This document shows, piece after piece, positions 1-7,041 of a stretch of DNA of 11,770 nucleotides (the first letter of the stretch is position 1; each line of letters starts with the position of its first letter). This DNA comes from Flavobacteriales bacterium UBA1958 (GTDB lineage Bacteria; Bacteroidota; Bacteroidia; Flavobacteriales_D; Sanyastnellaceae): positions 3,401-15,170 of the forward strand of contig DDEI01000033.1 in assembly GCA_002336675.1 (NCBI GenBank), in the 5' to 3' direction. The translations under genes and the position numbers were made by a program. The notes below the pieces were generated by a model. That model saw only the letters and a program-made list of their open reading frames with translations, did no database searches and had not been told where the DNA came from.

Positions 1-570
1 AATCCAGTATTGAAAACATCTGATGATAAAATTATAGCTGTAGACGCTAAAGTGACTTTAGATGCTAACGGATTATTTAGACACAAGCCTTATTTAGAGC
101 TAAGAGATAAGTCAGAAGAAGATCCTATAGAAGTAGAGGCAGATGAAGCTGGACTAAACTATGTAAAGCTTGACGGAAACGTAGGCTGTATGGTTAACGG
201 AGCAGGATTAGCTATGGCTACCATGGATATTATAAAACTAAGTGGAGGAGAGCCTGCTAATTTTCTAGATGTAGGTGGTACGGCCGATGCAGAAAGAGTA
301 GAGACCGCATTTAAAATAATTCTTAAAGATCCTTCTGTAAAAGCTATTCTGGTGAATATATTTGGAGGAATAGTTAGATGTGACAGAGTAGCACAGGGAA
401 TAGTAGATGCTTATAAGAACATGGGTACTATTCCAGTGCCACTGATTGTTAGATTACAAGGAACAAATGCTGTAGAAGCTAAAGCGCTTATAGACGCTAG
501 TGGATTAGAGGTTACTTCAGTAGTACTGCTTCAAGAAGCTGCTGATGCAGTTAAAGTTGTAGTAGCATAA
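1..570 (+). CDS. sucC: Succinyl-CoA synthetase (ADP-forming) beta subunit, 3' end
   Basis: This is the C-terminal half of the ATP-grasp beta subunit that, with SucD, converts succinyl-CoA to succinate with substrate-level phosphorylation in the TCA cycle (cytoplasm). The frame is open from base 1, so the gene begins before the window; about 189 residues are visible against roughly 390-400 for the whole protein. The TTG at position 10 is only an internal leucine. Family hallmarks are the block GCMVNGAGLAMATMD, then FLDVGG, then NIFGGIVRCDRVAQGI (nucleotide and phosphohistidine-loop region of the CoA-ligase domain) and VRLQGTNAVEAK near the end. sucD does not follow; a terminator does, which fits genomes where sucC and sucD are unlinked. 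The identification is secure; ATP versus GTP specificity cannot be read from this fragment. Confidence 0.97.
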   Translation, partial: NPVLKTSDDKIIAVDAKVTLDANGLFRHKPYLELRDKSEEDPIEVEADEAGLNYVKLDGNVGCMVNGAGLAMATMDIIKLSGGEPANFLDVGGTADAERVETAFKIILKDPSVKAILVNIFGGIVRCDRVAQGIVDAYKNMGTIPVPLIVRLQGTNAVEAKALIDASGLEVTSVVLLQEAADAVKVVVA

Positions 571-593
571 ATAAAAGAATAATTATAGAAGAG

Positions 594-625
594 ATGAGGC
601 TAATTCCATTAGCTTCATTTTTTTT
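594..625 (+). terminator. Rho-independent terminator of sucC
   Basis: An 11-bp stem has its arms at 594-604 (ATGAGGCTAAT) and 608-618. All pairs are Watson-Crick except one G-T wobble, the loop is three bases (TCC), and a run of eight T's spans 618-625. It begins 23 bases after the sucC stop and points along the plus strand. Its 3' arm and T-run overlap the last codons and stop of the convergent O-methyltransferase gene (stop at 615-617). There is no matching poly-T on the other strand, so it looks one-directional. Confidence 0.87.
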
Positions 626-1250
626 GCGCTATAGTTATACCATCTCTCAATGGCAAGATGAAGCTGGAGTACAAATCACTTTCATGAATTAATCTATTAA
701 ACTCTCTAAGAGCTAATGTTTCTGCGTCTTTAGCATTTTCATTTACTACTTTATCCCACCAGAGCACATTATCTGCTAGAAGTAACCCGCCTGGTTTTAA
801 CACTCTATTACATAATTCTAAATAACTAGGATACATCTTTTTATTGGCGTCTATGAAGATCAAATCAAAGCTTTCAGAATCCAACTCCTGCAGCGATTCA
901 GCTGCATCACCGTACTTAATTTTTATTTGATTTGAGTAAGGAGAAGAGCCTATAAATTTCTCATGAAATGTTTCCAATTCATCGTTTACTTCTAAACTTA
1001 AAAGAGATCCTTTGTCTTGCAGTCCTTCAGCTAAACAGAGCGCACTATAGCCAGTAAATGTGCCTAATTCCAGGATGCTTTTTGGTCTTTTTAACTTACT
1101 TATAAAAGAAAGTAATCTGCCTTGTACTCTTCCAGAAATCATTTTGGGCTTTAGCGCTTTTCTAAATGTTTCCTTTTCTAATTCTATTAGATATGAAGGA
1201 ATGTCATTCGCACTAGCCTGCACGTAATCTTCTATTAAATCTTCTCTCAT
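615..1250 (-). CDS. Class I SAM-dependent O-methyltransferase (COMT/CCoAOMT type)
   Basis: This 211-residue cytoplasmic enzyme is of the Methyltransf_3 family, which transfers a methyl group from S-adenosylmethionine to a hydroxyl (often catechol-like) in a metal-dependent way. Visible landmarks are the SAM-binding motif ELGTFTGYSA (residues 61-70), the acidic residue after strand 2 (LEVND, E87), the metal-binding Asp in FIDANK (D134), and the second metal pair in LLADNVLWW (D160, N161). All expected metal ligands are present and the length is normal for bacterial members. The substrate is unknown. It starts with ATG 3 bases after the stop of the cysteine-rich gene, so it is almost certainly co-transcribed with it. 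It converges on sucC, and its final codons lie within the sucC terminator hairpin. Confidence 0.93.
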   Translation of the reverse strand: MREDLIEDYVQASANDIPSYLIELEKETFRKALKPKMISGRVQGRLLSFISKLKRPKSILELGTFTGYSALCLAEGLQDKGSLLSLEVNDELETFHEKFIGSSPYSNQIKIKYGDAAESLQELDSESFDLIFIDANKKMYPSYLELCNRVLKPGGLLLADNVLWWDKVVNENAKDAETLALREFNRLIHESDLYSSFILPLRDGITIAQKK

Positions 1251-1253
1251 TTT

Positions 1254-1889
1254 TTACACACAGTTTGCTCCTAAAGAGGTTAGGGAAACAGAAATATCAT
1301 TTTTTTTGTTAAAAACATCCAGGTAATTACTATTGGAGCGCTCTATGTCTACAAGCAATATCCTTAAATCTATTACTGATACAGCTAGATTACTATCCAA
1401 CTCCTCTTCATTCTGCCTAGCCATTATGTTGCCATCACAACTCTTGTCTATGCCTTCAAATGTTCCAGGAGCATTGAGGTATATAGAGCTATTAGTGTCG
1501 ACACAGTCAAACATATTTTCTGCTCTATCCAGATCATTATCGGCTATGCCAGCACAAGCATTTAGATCATTAATACAGAATTTGAGTAAACAAATTTGGC
1601 ATATAGCCTCATTCCCAAATGGAAGGGAGTTATCTAACAAATAACCCAAGCGCTCTCCGAAATATGCAGAGCAACTGGGTCTCAGTTCTGAATTTTCTGT
1701 GACACAAGAAGTACATCTGTTTAAGTCTGAATCAAAAAGAAAGTCTAAGCCGAAATCTTTATCTGTTTGACTAACAGTATCTTGGTTATTTCCTATATAA
1801 CTTAAATCCTCATCAGGACAATTTCTCAGAGAAAATCCAGCGGTAAAAATGCAGAAGCATGAACTAGCTAATATTAACAGATTTTTCAT
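1254..1889 (-). CDS. Secreted cysteine-rich protein of unknown function
   Basis: I do not recognise this 211-residue protein. It begins with a signal peptide (MKNLLILASSCFCIFTAGFS, residues 1-20). ASSC resembles a lipobox but lacks the usual aliphatic residue at -3, so soluble periplasmic or secreted is as likely as lipoprotein. The mature part is acidic and carries 11 cysteines, including two CxxC pairs (CTSC 59-62, CQIC 97-100) and single cysteines near 24, 73, 105, 112, 129, 151 and 210, the last one residue from the C-terminus. Disulfides or metal binding are both possible. I chose the ATG at 1889 over one at 1937 because the longer form puts 16 polar residues before the signal peptide, and a -7-like box (TATCTTTA) ends 5 bases upstream of 1889. 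It forms a two-gene unit with the O-methyltransferase. It is probably a real gene, given the signal peptide and tight spacing. Confidence 0.72.
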   Translation of the reverse strand: MKNLLILASSCFCIFTAGFSLRNCPDEDLSYIGNNQDTVSQTDKDFGLDFLFDSDLNRCTSCVTENSELRPSCSAYFGERLGYLLDNSLPFGNEAICQICLLKFCINDLNACAGIADNDLDRAENMFDCVDTNSSIYLNAPGTFEGIDKSCDGNIMARQNEEELDSNLAVSVIDLRILLVDIERSNSNYLDVFNKKNDISVSLTSLGANCV

Positions 1890-1894
1890 GGTGG

Positions 1895-1902
1895 TAAAGA
1901 TA
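1895..1902 (-). promoter_or_regulatory. Putative -7 box for the cysteine-rich gene
   Basis: Read on the minus strand this is TATCTTTA, a 7-of-8 match to the Bacteroidota -7 consensus TAnnTTTG. It ends 5 bases before the ATG at 1889, the same distance seen for two plus-strand genes here. There is no clear TTTG -33 element, so confidence is limited. Confidence 0.4.
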
Positions 1903-1979
1903 GTGATTGCACCTCTAGGAAATGTTGTAGGATTCAAAGATGCCTATGAATTCCAGTGAAATAAGTAATATTAAGTGTA

Positions 1980-1994
1980 ATTTAGAATCTAAAT
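1980..1994. promoter_or_regulatory. 15-bp palindrome in divergent intergenic region (possible operator)
   Basis: ATTTAGA and its perfect reverse complement TCTAAAT flank a single central A. The site lies about midway in the 190-base region between the divergently transcribed cysteine-rich and CPBP genes, where a regulator could affect both. No T-run follows it, so it is not a terminator. Short AT-rich palindromes also arise by chance. Confidence 0.35.
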
Positions 1995-2008
1995 AGAGTT
2001 GATGCTAG

Positions 2009-2023
2009 TGCTTAAGATAAGCA
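2009..2023. promoter_or_regulatory. Second 15-bp palindrome upstream of the CPBP gene
   Basis: TGCTTA and TAAGCA are perfect complementary arms around the 3-base centre AGA. It lies 24 bases upstream of the putative -33 TTG (2047-2049) of the CPBP promoter, a place where an activator or repressor could bind. It lacks a poly-T tail. Function is inferred only from position and symmetry. Confidence 0.3.
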
Positions 2024-2046
2024 AGCGGTTCCTAGGATTTAACCTC

Positions 2047-2074
2047 TTGATTGCCCTCAATTAACTTACTTTCG
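2047..2074 (+). promoter_or_regulatory. Bacteroidota-type promoter of the CPBP gene
   Basis: A TTG -33 element (2047-2049) is followed after 17 bases by TACTTTCG (2067-2074), a one-mismatch match to TAnnTTTG. The box ends only 5 bases before the ATG at 2080, so the transcript is expected to start at or next to the start codon. Confidence 0.6.
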
Positions 2075-2079
2075 TCCTT

Positions 2080-2670
2080 ATGAAAACACAAAACAGAATC
2101 CGTCTTTTTGGTTTAGCTACTCTCGTAGGTATGCCATTGTTGGCTTTTGTTATATCATGGCTTTTTTCATTAGAATTTCCGATTATAGGCTGGTTCATAA
2201 CAGATAATTTTTTGGTTCAATTATCTATAGGTGTGTTTTACGGAGTGTTAGTAGGAATAATGGCTTCTTGGATAACAGAAAGAAATTTCATGAGCTCTGT
2301 CAGAAATAGATACTATAACTTACTATCTAGCTTAAAACTAACATGGTTTGACGTATTCTTTATATCCATTTGTGCCGGTATAGGAGAAGAAATTCTATTC
2401 CGTTACGCGTTACAATATTTAGTTGGGATTTGGATAGCCGCTTTACTATTCGTAGCGGTTCATGGCTATTTAAATCCGAAAGATTGGAGAATCTCAGTGT
2501 ATGGTCTATTTATGGTATTGGCCTCCGCGGGATTCGGATATATGGCAGAAGATTTAGGAATGTTATCAGCCATAATAGCACATGCAGCTGTAGATGTTTA
2601 CTTGCTAGCTCAACTTAAACTGGAAGATAAAAAAACTACCTTTGAATCTATCAAATATGATCAAGACTAA
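2080..2670 (+). CDS. CPBP-family intramembrane metalloprotease
   Basis: This 196-residue membrane protein carries the CPBP (Abi/Rce1-like, PF02517) signature. Motif 1 is GEEILFR (E103, E104, R108), motif 2 is the F-x3-H in LLFVAVH (F124, H128), and motif 3 is the H-x3-D in IAHAAVD (H168, D172). All catalytic or metal residues are present, so activity is plausible. Hydrophobic segments lie near residues 9-29, 44-64, 90-101, 112-128, 138-154 and 160-178. Bacterial members are glutamic-type proteases or poorly characterised membrane proteins with roles in bacteriocin immunity, prenyl-protein processing or envelope regulation; the substrate here is unknown. It is the first gene of a plus-strand cluster and its 3' end overlaps the next gene by 14 bases, implying translational coupling. 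Start ATG 2080 sits 5 bases after a -7 box. Confidence 0.88.
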   Translation: MKTQNRIRLFGLATLVGMPLLAFVISWLFSLEFPIIGWFITDNFLVQLSIGVFYGVLVGIMASWITERNFMSSVRNRYYNLLSSLKLTWFDVFFISICAGIGEEILFRYALQYLVGIWIAALLFVAVHGYLNPKDWRISVYGLFMVLASAGFGYMAEDLGMLSAIIAHAAVDVYLLAQLKLEDKKTTFESIKYDQD

Positions 2671-3310
2671 AAATTTAAAAAAATCCTACGGAAGCCTTGA
2701 GGTATTGAAAGGTGTGGATTTAGAAATTCCTAAAGGTGAAATTATTTCTATAGTGGGCGCTTCTGGCGCAGGGAAAACTACATTACTCCAAATATTAGGA
2801 ACATTAGACTCTCCAAACTCTGGTGAATTATTGTTTAATGATAAAAATATAGCTGATTTATCTTCTAAGGCACTGGCCAGATTTAGAAATGAACACATTG
2901 GATTTATATTTCAGTTTCACCAGCTTCTTCCTGAATTTACAGCTATAGAAAATGTATGTCTGCCTGCCTTAATAGGAGGTAGAAGTATGTCTGAATCGAA
3001 AACTAAAGCCTTAGAGCTCTTGGATACTTTGGGTTTGAAAGATCGTGCTTCTCATAAACCAGCTGAGCTTTCTGGTGGAGAGCAGCAGAGAGTAGCAGTA
3101 GCTAGAAGTCTAATAAATTCTCCAGATGTAATTCTAGCAGATGAACCAAGTGGAAATTTAGATTCAAAAAATGCCAAAGAATTGCATGATCTTTTCTTTG
3201 AATTACGAGATAAACTAGGTCAAACGTTTGTTATAGTTACTCATAACTTAGAGTTAGCTAGTCAAGCAGATCGAATGCTAACTATGGCTGATGGACGAAT
3301 GACCGAATAA
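2657..3310 (+). CDS. lolD: LolD-type ABC transporter ATP-binding protein
   Basis: This 217-residue ABC ATPase powers an inner-membrane complex of the LolCDE/MacB/FtsE group. It shows Walker A GASGAGKT (34-41), the Q-loop region FQFHQLLPEFTAIENV (85-100, very like LolD), signature LSGGEQQ (138-144), Walker B VILADEP (158-164) and the switch histidine in IVTHN (H196). Length and the Q-loop sequence favour LolD, the lipoprotein-release ATPase, but FtsE or a MacB-type ATPase cannot be excluded because no permease gene is in the window. I chose ATG 2657 rather than the TTG at 2642, because MIKTKNLKKSYG matches the normal family N-terminus; this gives a 14-base overlap with the protease gene. A lone ATPase whose LolC/E partner must be encoded elsewhere is common in Bacteroidota. 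Confidence 0.88.
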   Translation: MIKTKNLKKSYGSLEVLKGVDLEIPKGEIISIVGASGAGKTTLLQILGTLDSPNSGELLFNDKNIADLSSKALARFRNEHIGFIFQFHQLLPEFTAIENVCLPALIGGRSMSESKTKALELLDTLGLKDRASHKPAELSGGEQQRVAVARSLINSPDVILADEPSGNLDSKNAKELHDLFFELRDKLGQTFVIVTHNLELASQADRMLTMADGRMTE

Positions 3311-3317
3311 TAAACCT

Positions 3318-3325
3318 TAACTTTG
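3318..3325 (+). promoter_or_regulatory. -7 box for the large surface-protein gene
   Basis: TAACTTTG is an exact match to TAnnTTTG, in the 20-base gap between lolD and the large gene, and ends 5 bases before ATG 3331. There is no TTG at the expected -33 position, so it may be a weak or regulated promoter inside a larger transcription unit. Confidence 0.5.
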
Positions 3326-3330
3326 AGTAT

Positions 3331-6300
3331 ATGCTCTATGCCCTTAAGATCTCCATTGCTATAGTTTGTAGTTTCATTTCTACGGTTTCCTTTACCCAAA
3401 ACAGTTACTATAAGTTTATTGAGAATAAAGGACAGCATCCAGATAAAGTTTTGTTTACTGCAGATTTAGAAAACGGTACTATCTTTTTTGAAAAAGATAG
3501 ATTTACCTATTTACTAAGAAACGCTGAAGATTTAAGTAGAATAGCGGGATACCACGGAGCTCCTCCATCTGATAGAGATTATAGTATGAGAAGTCATGCT
3601 TATGAAGTTGTTTTTGATGGCAGTAACACAGAAGAGATAAATGGAGCGAACCTCCTCCCTGGTATTACGAGCTATTTCAAAGGAAACGACCCGAATAAAT
3701 GGAGCTCTGGATGTAAATCTTTTGCAGAGATCACCTATTTAAATTTATACAAAGGAATAGATCTGAGAGTCTACGCAAATGATTTTCTGCTAAAATTCGA
3801 ATACTACATAGCTCCTGGGGTAGATCCATCTCTAATTTCTCAGGTATACAACTATACAGATGGAATTAAACTAAAAGATGGAAAGGTAGAAGTTAGGACC
3901 AATGCAGGAATGATGAATGAGCTTAAGCCTGTTTCATTTCAGAAAGAAGGAAAGGAAAATACCTTCATCGCTAGTAAGTATGTGAAGGGTAAGGACGATA
4001 TATCCTATGAATTTCCGGATAGTTATGATAACTCTAAGGTTTTAGTTATAGACCCAGAGCTCGTATTTAGCAGTTATTCAGGGTCTTTTACGGATAATTT
4101 TGGTTACACGGCGACTTTTGATGATGATGGTTTTTTGTATTCTGGTAGTTCAGCTTTTGGTAGTGCTTATCCTGTTACTCTTGGTAGCTTTGAAGAAAAC
4201 TGGTCAGCTGGAGTGGTGGATATTGCGTTATCTAAAGTAGATACCACAGGTACTTTTTTACTATGGTCAGCTTATCTAGGAGGAACAGGAAATGAGCTTC
4301 CACACAGTATAATGGTAAATGAAAATGATGAGTTATATGTTTTGGGTTCAGCTAGCTCTAGTGACTTTCCTATATCGGAAGATGCTTATAGTTCTGTTTT
4401 TGGCGGTGGGTCATTTATAGGGTTAGGAACTCTAGGATTAAACTACGATACTGGCTCAGATATTATTTTAGCCAGAATAAGTGCAGATGGTTCTGAGTTA
4501 TTAGGAAGTACATATATAGGTGGCGCGGATAATGATGGACTTAATTTCGGCTCAGAGCTAAAGTACAATTATGCAGATGAAATTAGAGGAGAAATACAGC
4601 TAGATGAGAATGGGAATGTATTCGTAGTTTCCAGTACATACTCTAATGATTTTCCTGTAAGCTTAAATGCAGCTCAACCAACGAACAGTGGAGGTCAAGA
4701 AGCAGTTGCGTTTATGATGAGTCCAGATTTGTCTAACCTGCAATGGAGCACTTATGTAGGAGGTGCCTCTAATGATGCCGGCTACTCTCTCACCTTTGAC
4801 TCTAATTCTAATGTGGTTATCTGTGGTGGAACGCAATCTGTGGATTTTCCGCTCTCATCTTCGGCGATACAGGGAGCCATCGGTGGAGATGTCGATGGGT
4901 TTTTTACTAGAATAACCAATGATGGCCAAACCATAGATTATTCCAGTTATTATGGCTCTTCAGATTACGATCAACTTTATTTTATAGAAGCTGATGAATC
5001 AGATAATATTTATGTATTTGGTCAGACGGAGCATGCTCAATCTGATTTTATATTAAATGCAGATTATAATACTATTGGAGGAGGACAACTTATTACTAAG
5101 TTCGATTCTGTCATGGAGAATATAATCTGGAGTACAGCCTTCGGTACAGGTGGCGGTCAACCTAATATTTCTCCTACATCTTTTCTGGTGGATGTTTGTG
5201 ATCGGATTTATTTGAGCGGTTGGGGAGGTCCTACAGGTAATACAGGTCTTGGTGTTATAGGTATGGATGTTACGCCAGATGCATATAAGGATGAAGCTAC
5301 CAATGGAGATTTTTATCTCATGGTTTTGTTTGATGACGCCAGTGATATTTTTTACGGGTCATTTTTTGGTGGAAGCCAAAGTGACGAGCACGTGGATGGA
5401 GGAACCAGCAGGTTTAGCAGAAAAGGCCAAATTTATCAGGCAGTATGTGCTGGGTGTGGCTCTAATGATGACTTTCCCATAATACCAGACCCAGGCGCTG
5501 TTTCGGAGACTAATAATTCTTTTAATTGTAACCTTGGAGTCTTCAAATTCGATTTTGAGATTCCTACAACTATCGCTGATTTTATTGTGCCTAATCAGAT
5601 TTGTGTGAGCCAGCCATTCACGATAAATAACCAAAGTAATTTTAGTCAAGATTACGCTTGGGATTTTGGTGATGGTTCTGAACTACAGTTTGGTTTTAAT
5701 CCTACCCATACGTATTTACTTCCTGGGACTTATGAAATTACATTATCCGTTTCTAGTGCAGAAACCTGTAATGGAACTGACCAAATAACTGAAATAGTTA
5801 GGATAGAAGAAAGTTCGGTTACTACTAGTGAGAGCATACTTCTGTGCTCTGGAGATTCAGCTATTCTGGGGGGTGAAGAGGACCTTAATTACGAGTATAC
5901 TTGGTCACCTGTTACTTATTTGAGTAATCCAAATATAGCAAACCCTATTTCCACTCCGCTAAATGACATAGCGTATATTCTTTCGATTCAGAGAGGAGCC
6001 TGTATAGACACATTATTTCAAACCATTGAATTAGAAGACTTAGAAATAGCTGTTTCAGAAGATCTTTTATTGTGTGATGGAGGAGAAGCCACAATAGAAC
6101 TTATTACAGATAATAATTTAGCAGTTACGTGGAGTAGTAATCCTGCATTTGGAGATATGTTAAATGATACTCCAGATGATTACACGATCAATCCTATAGT
6201 CACAGAAACCAGCACATTCTATTTGCTAGCAGAAGGAGAACTCTGCTCAGAAACAGCTGAAGTACAAGTGGCAGTTTTTACAGATGATGTGGAATTAGAA

Positions 6301-7041
6301 GGTGATTTGAATATTTGCGATGGAGACACAATAGAGGTGTCTGTGGTTCAGCCTATAGCTGGGTTAACTTATACTTGGAGTCCACCGGCCAATGTTATTT
6401 CAGGTCAAGGAACAAGTCAAGTTCTGGTATCTACAGATGAGGTGATTGTTCTTACCGTGGAAGCCTCCTTACAAGACTGCGAAGCCGAAGATTCCATAAC
6501 TATCGGAGTAATAAATGATACAGGAGATGCATTTATAGTTACAGCTACTCCACCAACTATTATTTCTGGGCAGGAGAGCCAGTTGAGCGTTTCTATTCCT
6601 GGTTTAGAATATGTTTGGGAGCCATCAGAAACGTTGAGTAATTCAGGTATTCAAAACCCTATTTCTACTCCACTAGAAACGACCACTTATCTGGTAACTG
6701 CTGGAACAGAAGACTGCCTAAGAAGCGGATCTGTTGAGGTAACAGTAGTAGATTTCATCTGTGGAGAACCGCTCATTTTTCTACCAAACGCATTCAGTCC
6801 TAATGCAGATAACGAAAATGATGTGCTCTATGTTTATGGTCAGAATTTAACTGAAGTACACTTAGCCATCTTTAACAGATGGGGGCAGAAAGTATTTGAA
6901 ACCTATGACCAAAGCATAGGTTGGGATGGCCTTTATAATGGAGAAATGTCATCACCAGCAGTCTTCGATTATTACTTAGAAGTTACCTGCCAAGGAGGAG
7001 CAGATTACTTCGAAAAAGGAAACGTAACACTGGTAAGATGA
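3331..7041 (+). CDS. Large secreted surface protein: SBBP-like propeller, PKD, Ig-like repeats, T9SS type B sorting domain
   Basis: This 1236-residue protein starts with a signal peptide (about residues 1-22) followed by a domain opening with FIENKGQ (29-35), which commonly precedes SBBP repeats (DUF7948, as I recall). Seven degenerate propeller blades follow, starting near 244, 310, 390, 470, 535, 598 and 673, each like WSTYVGGASND followed by a GNVYV-SSDFP-type stretch. A PKD domain (WDFGDGS at 777-783, THTYLLPGTYEITL) comes next, then three or four Ig-like repeats (about 830-1145). The C-terminal domain (about 1149-1236; IFLPNAFSPN, FNRWGQKVFE, GWDG, KGNVTLVR) is the type B / gliding-motility-associated sorting signal recognised by the type IX system. 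It is therefore expected to cross the outer membrane and sit on the surface or be released. Adhesion or matrix binding is inferred from architecture; no catalytic domain is visible. It is translationally coupled to the PorP/SprF gene downstream. Confidence 0.93.
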   Translation: MLYALKISIAIVCSFISTVSFTQNSYYKFIENKGQHPDKVLFTADLENGTIFFEKDRFTYLLRNAEDLSRIAGYHGAPPSDRDYSMRSHAYEVVFDGSNTEEINGANLLPGITSYFKGNDPNKWSSGCKSFAEITYLNLYKGIDLRVYANDFLLKFEYYIAPGVDPSLISQVYNYTDGIKLKDGKVEVRTNAGMMNELKPVSFQKEGKENTFIASKYVKGKDDISYEFPDSYDNSKVLVIDPELVFSSYSGSFTDNFGYTATFDDDGFLYSGSSAFGSAYPVTLGSFEENWSAGVVDIALSKVDTTGTFLLWSAYLGGTGNELPHSIMVNENDELYVLGSASSSDFPISEDAYSSVFGGGSFIGLGTLGLNYDTGSDIILARISADGSELLGSTYIGGADNDGLNFGSELKYNYADEIRGEIQLDENGNVFVVSSTYSNDFPVSLNAAQPTNSGGQEAVAFMMSPDLSNLQWSTYVGGASNDAGYSLTFDSNSNVVICGGTQSVDFPLSSSAIQGAIGGDVDGFFTRITNDGQTIDYSSYYGSSDYDQLYFIEADESDNIYVFGQTEHAQSDFILNADYNTIGGGQLITKFDSVMENIIWSTAFGTGGGQPNISPTSFLVDVCDRIYLSGWGGPTGNTGLGVIGMDVTPDAYKDEATNGDFYLMVLFDDASDIFYGSFFGGSQSDEHVDGGTSRFSRKGQIYQAVCAGCGSNDDFPIIPDPGAVSETNNSFNCNLGVFKFDFEIPTTIADFIVPNQICVSQPFTINNQSNFSQDYAWDFGDGSELQFGFNPTHTYLLPGTYEITLSVSSAETCNGTDQITEIVRIEESSVTTSESILLCSGDSAILGGEEDLNYEYTWSPVTYLSNPNIANPISTPLNDIAYILSIQRGACIDTLFQTIELEDLEIAVSEDLLLCDGGEATIELITDNNLAVTWSSNPAFGDMLNDTPDDYTINPIVTETSTFYLLAEGELCSETAEVQVAVFTDDVELEGDLNICDGDTIEVSVVQPIAGLTYTWSPPANVISGQGTSQVLVSTDEVIVLTVEASLQDCEAEDSITIGVINDTGDAFIVTATPPTIISGQESQLSVSIPGLEYVWEPSETLSNSGIQNPISTPLETTTYLVTAGTEDCLRSGSVEVTVVDFICGEPLIFLPNAFSPNADNENDVLYVYGQNLTEVHLAIFNRWGQKVFETYDQSIGWDGLYNGEMSSPAVFDYYLEVTCQGGADYFEKGNVTLVR
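5896..6705 (+). repeat. Duplicated Ig-like repeat inside the surface protein
   Basis: Residues 856-886 (YTWSP...LSNPNIANPISTPL...Y) and 1094-1124 (YVWEP...LSNSGIQNPISTPL...Y) are recognisably the same repeat. At DNA level 5941-5957 and 6655-6671 agree at 16 of 17 bases. The two units lying between them (about residues 905-1070) share the C-D/G-G-x, TW and late-cysteine pattern but are more diverged. This indicates internal duplication of stalk modules. Confidence 0.75.

Noticed and set aside
1333..1644. Plus-strand frame of 103 codons opposite the cysteine-rich gene
   Set aside because: It is a low-complexity shadow of the minus-strand gene, with no promoter and no recognisable protein.
1890..1937. 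N-terminal extension of the cysteine-rich protein starting at ATG 1937
   Set aside because: It would place 16 residues before an otherwise standard signal peptide, and the -7-like box at 1895-1902 would lie inside the coding sequence.
2642..2656. TTG start adding five residues to the LolD-like ATPase
   Set aside because: ATG 2657 gives the usual family N-terminus (MIKTKNLKKSYG); the extra residues match nothing typical.
5359..5649. Minus-strand frame of 96 codons within the surface-protein gene
   Set aside because: It lies across the propeller and PKD region of a clearly coding frame and shows no motif or promoter.
5941..6671. The 17-base near-repeat at 5941 and 6655 as a mobile or recombination site
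   Set aside because: It encodes the same NPISTPL segment in two homologous Ig-like repeats, so protein-domain duplication explains it.
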